From the NCBI GenBank assembly GCA_043806315.1, contig JAZDHF010000106.1:1-13708 (forward strand): DNA of 13,708 bases, read 5' to 3'. This stretch comes from SBAX01 sp043806315. GTDB taxonomy: Bacteria; Planctomycetota; Phycisphaerae; UBA1845. Of this stretch, positions 7,627 to 13,708 are shown piece after piece. Each line of letters opens with the position of its first letter. Position 1 is the first letter of the stretch. The notes under the pieces are model-generated. The model was not told the DNA's origin. It saw nothing but the letters and a program-made list of their open reading frames with translations, and did no database searches. The position numbers and the translations under genes are program-made.

Positions 7627-7657
7627 CCCCCCTCTATCCCTCCCTGGTAAGGGGGGG
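7627..7657. repeat. C-rich dispersed palindromic repeat, unit 2
   Basis: A 31-base unit, CCCCCCTCTATCCCTCCC, then TGGTAAGGGGGGG. It forms a nine-pair stem (TCCCTCCCT with the A/G-rich arm, one G-T pair, four-base loop). It lies in the same orientation as unit 1, 84 bases away. Confidence 0.75.
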
Positions 7658-7828
7658 ATGAACACGGCGCCCCGTTACACGATTTCCGAAAACGCGGTAA
7701 GGACGGCCTTGCTGACGGGGTATTGTCACTTATAGCGTAGCACCATGGGAGGTACACAGGGTGTTCGTGCACCGGTGACTCCGCGCGGGCTAAAGGCCGC
7801 GGCGCACCTATTGGGAGTGGGGGTTGCG

Positions 7829-9004
7829 TTAGCAAACCGTACATGTTGTTGAACCTGATCGACTCGTCGTGCGGACGGTGTCAATGACCGCATCGATCAC
7901 GCGATCGACCTGCGATTCGGTCATCTGGGGAAACAGCGGCAGACTGATCGTGCGATCGCCGATGGACTCTGCCACGGGTAAGTCGCCGCGTCGATAGCCG
8001 TAGCGCCGGGCGTAGTAGCTGAGCAAGTGAACCGCCCGGTAGTTAACGACCACGCTGATTCCCTTCTCTTGCAGCGACGTGATGATCTCGTCGCGGCGTT
8101 TCGGATCGACCCAGATCGGGAACAAGTGGCGGGCGGACCAGCTTGGCTGCCCTACCACGGGCAAGTCGATTCCTTCGAGATCCGCAAAGGCCGCCTCGTA
8201 CCGCGTGCAGATCTCGCGGCGGCGCCGACAGCGTTCATCCAGCCTGTGGATCTGGGGCAGCAGTAAGGAGCCGCGGATGTTGTCGAGGTTGTACTTCCAG
8301 CCTGGCTCGAGCATGTCCCAGTGCCGATAGGGTTTGCGATATCGATCTGCGGCGTTGGAGGTCATACCGTGGAGCGACAATGTTCTGACACGATCTGCCA
8401 GACCGGCGTCGTTGGTGGCCAGAGCCCCGCCCTCGCCGCAAGTGATAGCCTTGGTCGCGTAGAAGGAGAAACAGGCTGCGAGGCTGTGGCTTCCCGGGCG
8501 CACCGTCCCGCGCACCGCTTCGATGCAATGGGCGCTGTCTTCGATCAAAGCCAGATTTCGCGCGCGGGCCAACGCGCTTATCGATTCCATATCGCAGAGC
8601 AGGCCGTAAAGATGAACCGGGATAACCGCTCGGGTGCGCGGAGTGATCTTGGGGGCGATCGTCTCTGCCGAGATGCAGCCGGTATCCGGATCAACGTCGG
8701 CAAAGACGGGGGTGGCTCCAGCCATCTCCACGGCGTTCGCGGTGGCGACGAAGGTCATGGCCGGAACGATGACTTCGCTGCTCGGGCCGATATCAGCGGC
8801 TAACAAGGCAAGATGCAGGGCTGCGGTGCAAGAATCCAGACAGACGACATTGGCAATTCCCAGGTACTCCGCCAGAGCACGTTCAGCCTCGGCGACCGCG
8901 TCACCAGTAGTGAGGATTATCTCATCAAGCGCCGCAAGGACCCGGGCTTTCTCTTCCGCGCCCAGCGCGTGCCGGAAAAACTCGATCCGTTCGTCAGACG
9001 GCAT
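7829..9004 (-). CDS. PLP-dependent sugar aminotransferase, DegT/DnrJ/EryC1/StrS family
   Basis: The 391-residue enzyme should transfer an amino group, usually from glutamate, to a keto-sugar nucleotide, making an amino sugar for a glycan. The PLP-binding lysine is K185 in CFSFYATKAITCGEGG. D156 and H159 in IEDSAHC contact the cofactor ring, and CTAALHLAL (59-67) lies in the cofactor-binding region. The block PGWKYNLDNIRG (234-245) is typical of the ArnB/PseC-like branch, so a 4-amino sugar is likely but not proven. Start 9004 is firm: GGAGG lies six bases upstream and the start overlaps the stop of the glycosyltransferase gene by 11 nt, so the two are translationally coupled. The 32-codon extension upstream is a shadow of that gene. 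The C-terminus ends in an unusual Ser/Thr-rich tail with a CTVC. Confidence 0.9.
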   Translation of the reverse strand: MPSDERIEFFRHALGAEEKARVLAALDEIILTTGDAVAEAERALAEYLGIANVVCLDSCTAALHLALLAADIGPSSEVIVPAMTFVATANAVEMAGATPVFADVDPDTGCISAETIAPKITPRTRAVIPVHLYGLLCDMESISALARARNLALIEDSAHCIEAVRGTVRPGSHSLAACFSFYATKAITCGEGGALATNDAGLADRVRTLSLHGMTSNAADRYRKPYRHWDMLEPGWKYNLDNIRGSLLLPQIHRLDERCRRRREICTRYEAAFADLEGIDLPVVGQPSWSARHLFPIWVDPKRRDEIITSLQEKGISVVVNYRAVHLLSYYARRYGYRRGDLPVAESIGDRTISLPLFPQMTESQVDRVIDAVIDTVRTTSRSGSTTCTVC

Positions 9005-10052
9005 TGCTGGCCTCCACGCACTGCCCACCGGGCGTGGAACGTCCCAGTCTGCGCAATCGGCGTAAGAGCGATTGCAGGACCGCGCCGGCGGCGCCGGCAC
9101 AGATGAACCAGCTTAGGAACGTGTGCATCGCCAAGGCCGCCACGGTGAAGGCAAGGCCGTGCTCGCCCAGGCCGAGCCGGAGGAACCGGTGGTTGAGCCC
9201 CATCGCCGCGACGGTCAGGCCAAATGCAGCCAACCAGACGGAAGGTATGAAGATCGCGCTCAACCATGCGATGGTCATCAGGGTCGAAAGAACGGCGATC
9301 GCCGCTTCATGGCTGGTGCTGCCCACGTCATCTGCGCCGGGTGACATCGAGCGTAAGTCCCACCACATAATCACCCGTCGGAAGTACAGTTTGGCCTGAT
9401 TGAGAAGAGTGTCATAGCGATGACGCACGGCGATCCGCGGATAGAAGGGGATCGGCCCATGGGCTTGATACAGCCGGTAGCCGAACTCATAATCTTCCAC
9501 GTCGGCGGTGGGCAGATTCTCGTTGAATCCGCCCAACTCCAGCATCGTCGACCGGCGGATCGTGAAGGCCCGGGAACCGACATGGCCGATGTAGGTGACC
9601 CGGTCGGCCCGGTCTGCTACCCAGCTTGCCTCGAGCAGAGCCTTGTAGCGAGGAAACAGGCCATCGTTGAGCGGTCGCCGATCACTCGTGCCCCCGCAGG
9701 CGACGAATTCCGGATGATCGCGGTAGAGCTGGAGGATTGTGTCGATGGTACCGGGGACGATGGCCGTGTCCGAGTCTACAAGGAACAGCAGCTCAGCCCG
9801 GGCCTCGCGGGCCCCGCGGTTACGGGCGGCCGCGGGTCCACGGTTCCGCTCCTGCCGGACGAAGCGGACCTGCGGATAACGGGTCTTGAGCCCGTCATAT
9901 ATGGTCGGATCGGGGGAGCAATCGTCTACCACGATCACTTCAAGCCGGTGGAACTCGCTCTCTAATGAGGCGAGGAGCGTGGCGATGTCGTCAGCACGAT
10001 TGTAGGCTGGGACGACGACGCTCAACAGCGGATTCGCCTGGTTTGCGGCCAT
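8994..10052 (-). CDS. Family 2 glycosyltransferase with membrane C-terminus
   Basis: The 352-residue protein should transfer a sugar from a nucleotide donor to a lipid- or glycan-linked acceptor at the inner face of the membrane. The GT-A fold begins with LLSVVVPAYNRADD (9-22), followed by IVVDDCSPD, NRGPAAARNRGA (70-81) and the metal-binding DSD at 93-95. The acceptor-side motif is in DVEDYEF (184-190). Three hydrophobic stretches (about 249-268, 271-286 and 300-322) anchor the C-terminus, followed by a basic RRLRRLGR. The ATG at 10052 is preferred over the adjacent GTG at 10055, because AGGAG is four bases before the ATG but only one before the GTG. It overlaps the upstream radical SAM gene by 62 nt and the downstream aminotransferase by 11 nt, so all three form one operon. 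Confidence 0.9.
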   Translation of the reverse strand: MAANQANPLLSVVVPAYNRADDIATLLASLESEFHRLEVIVVDDCSPDPTIYDGLKTRYPQVRFVRQERNRGPAAARNRGAREARAELLFLVDSDTAIVPGTIDTILQLYRDHPEFVACGGTSDRRPLNDGLFPRYKALLEASWVADRADRVTYIGHVGSRAFTIRRSTMLELGGFNENLPTADVEDYEFGYRLYQAHGPIPFYPRIAVRHRYDTLLNQAKLYFRRVIMWWDLRSMSPGADDVGSTSHEAAIAVLSTLMTIAWLSAIFIPSVWLAAFGLTVAAMGLNHRFLRLGLGEHGLAFTVAALAMHTFLSWFICAGAAGAVLQSLLRRLRRLGRSTPGGQCVEASNAV

Positions 10053-11145
10053 CACTCTCCTCTGACGACGGAATCAAGCCCTGCAGAATCTTGGGATACT
10101 GCATGGGATTAAACACCAGCGACGCGTACATGGCACACTCGAACGTGCACCGGCACTTTGTATTGCGGATGAAGCGGCGCATCTGCTGGGCCTTCTTCGC
10201 CCGCAACAGCTTCACAATGTCATAGTCGAAGTCGCGGACGTTGCCGAGGTGTGGGTCTCGGCGTCCCTCGATCAGCTCACAGGGCACCACGTCTCCGTTG
10301 GAGAACACTTCGACCAGCTTTCTCCCCGCGACGCAAGGAATGACGTATTCGTCGTGTTCAGCTACGCGCTCGAGCATCGCCCGCATCGTGCTCGTAACGG
10401 CCCGGAGGGGCATGCTCAGGTATTGCCCGGACCGGTGCTCCTCCCGTTTCAGGATATCCGACATGGCTCGATAGGCGGCCAGTGGAACGTCCTTCGCGTC
10501 GGGCTCCTTGGTGGATCCCCGGGCTAACAGGAAAGCGTGGCCGTCAACGGCGAACCGCTCTCTGACGAAGTCGTACAGCTCATTCACTCGATCCCAGTTG
10601 TATTTGCTGATCACGGACGTCACGCCCACACTGAGCCGGTTACGGTGGCGGTTGCGTAACTCGATAAGCTGGTCGAGGCAGCGGCAGCTCAGATCGAAGC
10701 AGCCGGGCACGCCGCGGATGCGCTCGTGTACCTCCCGAGGACCGTCGAGGCTCACCGTGACGATCAAGTCCAGATGCGGGCAGCGCTCAAGAATCTCCTC
10801 GACTTGGCCAAGGGCCTGTGGTGGGCGCGTGCCGTTAGTAATGATCGTGCACTTAGCGGTGCGGGAGTTACGGTAGAACGCCTCCGCTATTCGAGGGAGA
10901 TCCAGGTTGAGGGTGGGCTCTCCGCCGGTAAGCGTCAGTTGGACGAGATTACGGAAGGAGCGGGAGAGCTTCACGAACTCGTCGAGGGTCAAGTCATTCG
11001 TCCGCTGCTGCATTCGCTGCCACGTCAGACACATGTCGCAGCGGAGATTGCAAACATTGTTGACAAAGAGGATCAGGTAGCTCGGCTCGAGCGGCTTAAG
11101 GAGGGCCCGGCCCAGGGTGGAAATGACCCGGAGTTCCTTATTCAT
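9991..11145 (-). CDS. Radical SAM enzyme with SPASM-type C-terminus (B)
   Basis: This 384-residue radical SAM protein is the first gene of the operon. The cluster-binding motif CNLRCDMC gives C32, C36 and C39, and the SAM-binding GGEPTLN lies at 74-80. VSLDG (131-135) is a normal strand of the barrel. The C-terminal part carries C271, C289, C331, C333 and C337 (CRCTFEC), suggesting a single auxiliary cluster of SPASM/twitch type, with GDVVPCELIEG typical of the family. It shares the architecture of enzyme A but little sequence outside the motifs, so it is not a recent duplicate. The last 20 or so residues (Ser/Arg-rich, ending LQSC) are encoded within the overlap with the glycosyltransferase and lie outside the catalytic fold. 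The ATG at 11145 has only a distant GGAAGGA upstream. The substrate is unknown. Confidence 0.87.
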   Translation of the reverse strand: MNKELRVISTLGRALLKPLEPSYLILFVNNVCNLRCDMCLTWQRMQQRTNDLTLDEFVKLSRSFRNLVQLTLTGGEPTLNLDLPRIAEAFYRNSRTAKCTIITNGTRPPQALGQVEEILERCPHLDLIVTVSLDGPREVHERIRGVPGCFDLSCRCLDQLIELRNRHRNRLSVGVTSVISKYNWDRVNELYDFVRERFAVDGHAFLLARGSTKEPDAKDVPLAAYRAMSDILKREEHRSGQYLSMPLRAVTSTMRAMLERVAEHDEYVIPCVAGRKLVEVFSNGDVVPCELIEGRRDPHLGNVRDFDYDIVKLLRAKKAQQMRRFIRNTKCRCTFECAMYASLVFNPMQYPKILQGLIPSSEESDGRKPGESAVERRRPSLQSC

Positions 11146-11430
11146 GGGCGCGTGGCATCCTTCCGTACGTTACTGCGCGGGCCACCTGCGCCCGGATGCT
11201 CTCCGGAAAACCGGTGGCGAGTCGACACGGCTTCCTATCGAGAATATCGGTCCTTGCGGCGTACCGGGTGAGATAGCGGGCTTCTTTTCGGACGGGCGCC
11301 GCTCGTTGCGGTTGGTTGGTGGATTCGGGTTTCCCAGTGTCCGATATGTCAATCAGGGTCCGGTTATCGGCCCCGCAGGGCGGGGTTCAGCGTTGCGGAC
11401 ATCCTTCGCGCGCGGGCGGAGACAAGGAAC
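11146..11430. other. Divergent upstream region of the two gene sets
   Basis: This 285-bp stretch separates the starts of radical SAM gene B (minus) and the AsnB-like gene (plus) and should hold both promoters. I find no convincing paired -35/-10 boxes. A small hairpin, CCCCGC-AGG-GCGGGG (11371-11385), lies 45 bases before the plus-strand start and could affect its translation. No small gene is supported. Confidence 0.5.
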
Positions 11431-13380
11431 GTGTGCGGTATCTGTGGATTCACTGGTGAGCGCGATACGCCGCGACTGACGGCGATGATGGCGGCGTTGC
11501 GCCATCGCGGCCCCGACGATCAGGGGTCTTTCGAGTCCGGCCTCGTCAGTCTTGGTTCCACCCGACTCGCGATCGTCGATGTTGCCCAGGGGCGGCAACC
11601 GATGGCCAGCGAGGACGGCTCGGTCGTGGTGGTCCTCAACGGCGAAATCTATAACGCGGGCGCCTTGCGCGCCGAGCTAATCAGCCGCGGCCACCGCTTT
11701 CGCACGAGGTGTGACACCGAGGTCATTCCACATCTGTACGAAGAACGCGGCGATGCGTTCGTCGATCGGCTCAACGGTGAGTTTGCAATCGCAGTCTGGG
11801 ATGCCAAGCAGCGGCGTCTACTGCTGACTCGCGATCGGATCGGGATAAAGCCCCTGTACTATTGGGAAGCGGAGGGGCGGTTTCTGTTCGGCAGCGAGAT
11901 CAAGGGTATTCTGGCAGGTTTGGAGTCCATGCCCGCCATCAACCCGGAGGCGTTTTTCCATTACCTGTCGTTCAAGTGTGTCCCGGTACCGCAAACCATT
12001 TACAAAGGGGTGGCTGCGGTCGAGCCGGGGGAGCAGGTCGCGTGGGACGCCGGCCGGGTGGCCAAGAGAGGCTATTGGGCGCTGACCGACTCGCCGAACG
12101 AAACCAGCGATCTGGGCGAGATAACCGAGCACCTCGAAGACTTGTTGGTGCGCTCGGTGCGCCGGCGGCTCATCGCGGATGTGCCGGTGGGGGTGATGCT
12201 GAGCGGCGGGTTGGATTCGAGCCTCATAGTAGCCATAGCGGCAGAATTGGTTGGGCGGCCGCTCCCGACGTTCACCTTGGGGTATACCGACGATTTCGAA
12301 CACAAGGGTCGTGAGGTCGAAGCGGCCCGGGCAATAGCTCGCCAGTTTGGCACTGAGCACTATGAATATGCCATGACGCATCACGAGCTGGTCGAGGACC
12401 TTCCGGCGGTGCTCCGGGCCTTTGACCAGCCGTTCTCAGGAGTCATAAGCCCGTATTTTTTGAACAAGCTGGTGTCGCAGCACGTGAAGGTCTGCCTTTC
12501 AGGTGATGGAGCGGACGAGCAGTTCGGGTCCTATCTAGCCCACCGTCTGGCCCAGCCGATTCACCAGGTAATCTTGCACGGCGAGGAGGCTGTTCGCCGA
12601 CAGCCTAGACTGGTGGCTCCGTTTGAAGACGACGTTGATCGAGTGATCGGGTTAGCCCATCGTCAGGATTGGGCGTGGCGGGCCTCGCTTATGGTCTTTT
12701 CGGATCAGGAGAAGAGAAACCTGCTGAATCCCGATCAGGCAGACTACGCTCCGTTCAGTTCGACCGCCCTGGTCCGCAACGCGTTCGCTGCGTGCCAGAG
12801 CAGTGACGCCCAGACTCGCCAACAGCACTATGATTGCCGGACAGTGCTGCCCGATCTGGTGCTGACCTTCAACGACCGGCTGTCGATGGCCCATTCGGTA
12901 GAAATGCGGGTGCCGTTCTTGGACCATGAGCTGGTGGAGTTCGTCTCCGGGCTACCCGGCAGTCTGAAGATTAGGGATGGATGCTGCAAATGGCTCCTGA
13001 AGGAAGTGGCCCGGCGCCGTCTGCCGGATCATATTGTCGATCGGCCCAAGGAGGGCTTCGTTCTGCCGATCAACGACTGGCAACGGGGGGTACTACGGGA
13101 ACGCATCGAGGAAGGGCTTTCGCCCGCCCGCCTGGCCCAACACGGCCTCTTCCGGACCAAGGAAGTGAATCGGCTAGTCGCCGAATACTATGCGGGACAA
13201 ACGGAGCTGCAATACAAGATATGGGCACTCTATTGCTTTCAGGTGTGGTATGAGAATGCGTCGACCGGGACAACCGCTGGCGATCGTCAGCAGGCAATCC
13301 GTGACGCATTCTCTGGGGAGCGAGCCCCGCGAGAGCTCGGTGCCTGTCTCGGGCAGACTGAGGTAGCGGTGCCGCTGTAG
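11431..13380 (+). CDS. asnB: AsnB-like glutamine amidotransferase (asparagine synthase family)
   Basis: Enzymes of this family take ammonia from glutamine and use it, with ATP, to amidate a carboxylate: aspartate in the classic case, sugar or peptide carboxyls in many paralogues. It starts at a GTG so that Cys2, the glutaminase nucleophile in MCGICGF, becomes N-terminal; AAGGA lies two bases upstream. Glutaminase residues include R45, LNGEIYN (69-75) and D95. The synthetase half has the ATP loop SGGLDSS (258-264) and SGDGADE (357-363). At 649 residues it is longer than E. coli AsnB (about 554) and closer to long forms found in exopolysaccharide loci. The context, next to sugar-nucleotide genes and 46 nt before a methyltransferase, favours a glycan substrate such as a uronic acid, but ordinary asparagine synthesis cannot be excluded. 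Confidence 0.9.
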   Translation: MCGICGFTGERDTPRLTAMMAALRHRGPDDQGSFESGLVSLGSTRLAIVDVAQGRQPMASEDGSVVVVLNGEIYNAGALRAELISRGHRFRTRCDTEVIPHLYEERGDAFVDRLNGEFAIAVWDAKQRRLLLTRDRIGIKPLYYWEAEGRFLFGSEIKGILAGLESMPAINPEAFFHYLSFKCVPVPQTIYKGVAAVEPGEQVAWDAGRVAKRGYWALTDSPNETSDLGEITEHLEDLLVRSVRRRLIADVPVGVMLSGGLDSSLIVAIAAELVGRPLPTFTLGYTDDFEHKGREVEAARAIARQFGTEHYEYAMTHHELVEDLPAVLRAFDQPFSGVISPYFLNKLVSQHVKVCLSGDGADEQFGSYLAHRLAQPIHQVILHGEEAVRRQPRLVAPFEDDVDRVIGLAHRQDWAWRASLMVFSDQEKRNLLNPDQADYAPFSSTALVRNAFAACQSSDAQTRQQHYDCRTVLPDLVLTFNDRLSMAHSVEMRVPFLDHELVEFVSGLPGSLKIRDGCCKWLLKEVARRRLPDHIVDRPKEGFVLPINDWQRGVLRERIEEGLSPARLAQHGLFRTKEVNRLVAEYYAGQTELQYKIWALYCFQVWYENASTGTTAGDRQQAIRDAFSGERAPRELGACLGQTEVAVPL

Positions 13381-13426
13381 CCCGCGCGATCTCCGGCCCG
13401 GATCAGGACGAGAGGAAACGGACGGT

Positions 13427-13708
13427 ATGAGAGAGTGGCTACTTGAGTATTTGCGTTGCCCGCGGTCCGGTACACCCTTGCACGCAGAGCAGGCCGTCTG
13501 GGAGGGCAAGGAGATCAGTAGGGGGATGCTGGTGGACACAAAGGGGGCGTATGGTTACCCAATCATAAACGGCATCCCGCGGATCATGAAGGGTGTTGCG
13601 GATGAAAGCGACCTGCGGCGGGTGTATGCGGACTCGTTTTCATATCAGTGGAACACTTTCGAGTGGACTCGGGAAGTGGACCGGGATGAAGTCTTTGCAA
13701 TCAGCGAT
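13427..13708 (+). CDS. SAM methyltransferase with Trm112-like head, 3' end outside window
   Basis: The first 94 codons are visible and stay open to the edge. The head is a Trm112-like domain: LRCPRSGTPLHAE at 9-21, then GAYGYPIINGIPRI. It is followed by DSFSYQWNTFEWTREVDRDE, the lead-in seen in class I methyltransferases of polysaccharide clusters. Only one cysteine of the zinc ribbon is present (C11 in LRCPRSG; Ser stands in the usual second place), so metal binding is doubtful. The catalytic SAM-binding region lies beyond the window, so methyltransferase activity is an inference from this arrangement. The ATG at 13427 has AGGA about 11 bases upstream. It follows the AsnB-like gene by 46 nt and is probably co-transcribed with it. 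Confidence 0.75.
   Translation, partial: MREWLLEYLRCPRSGTPLHAEQAVWEGKEISRGMLVDTKGAYGYPIINGIPRIMKGVADESDLRRVYADSFSYQWNTFEWTREVDRDEVFAISD

Larger units (their letters stand above)
7478..7828. other. Intergenic region with two C-rich palindromic repeats
   Basis: This 351-bp gap separates the sugar aminotransferase from radical SAM gene A, both on the minus strand. It contains the two related repeats at 7543-7573 and 7627-7657. Frames crossing them give peptides such as PPYQGGIEGG and PPFQGGIQGG, the usual spurious translation of this kind of repeat. A TATAAG on the minus strand (7729-7734) could be a -10 box for gene A, but no -35 box is recognisable. Nothing else is evident. Confidence 0.7.

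Noticed and set aside
9005..9100. 32-codon N-terminal extension of the aminotransferase
   Set aside because: It lies wholly inside the glycosyltransferase gene, and the GGAGG site fits the ATG at 9004.
10053..10055. GTG at 10055 as glycosyltransferase start
   Set aside because: The ribosome site is only one base from this codon, so the next codon, ATG at 10052, is favoured.
11170..11352. 60-codon minus-strand frame as a possible precursor peptide for the radical SAM enzymes
   Set aside because: It is basic and proline-rich without a leader/core pattern, lacks a ribosome site, and lies in the divergent promoter region.

Overview
The window is high-GC bacterial DNA, probably from an uncultured planctomycete-like organism. 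That guess rests on the style of the secreted RCC1-type repeat protein, an RNase R with a basic tail, and C-rich dispersed palindromes. No rRNA or other phylogenetic marker is present, so the assignment is tentative. I see no tRNA, rRNA or CRISPR.

Left part (1-3878). A gene whose first 21 codons are visible runs off the left edge on the minus strand. Opposite it, a good sigma70-type promoter drives a secreted protein built of 14 RCC1-like repeats of about 39 residues (258-2456). An IS4-family insertion sequence (2397-3878, transposase 2550-3746) has landed in this gene. It has 26-bp inverted ends with an 18-bp perfect core. The last 19 codons of the repeat gene are IS sequence, the rest of the host gene is not found beyond the IS, and no target-site duplication is visible.

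Middle (3879-6496). A short non-coding stretch with a strong hairpin is followed by a complete RNase R gene (minus strand).

Right part (6497-13708). This looks like a surface-glycan or glycoconjugate locus. On the minus strand, in transcription order, come a SPASM-type radical SAM enzyme, a family 2 glycosyltransferase with C-terminal membrane segments, and a PLP sugar aminotransferase. These three genes overlap (62 and 11 nt) and must form an operon. After 351 nt carrying two C-rich palindromic repeats there is a second SPASM-type radical SAM enzyme. Divergently on the plus strand lie an AsnB-like glutamine amidotransferase and the start of a methyltransferase with a Trm112-like zinc-ribbon head. 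Together the set suggests synthesis of an amino- and amide-decorated, methylated sugar chain with one or two radical-mediated steps. The product cannot be told from the sequence.

The most notable points are the pairing of two radical SAM enzymes with sugar-modifying genes, the IS-truncated repeat protein, and a 61-bp exact copy shared by repeats 1 and 13 of that protein.
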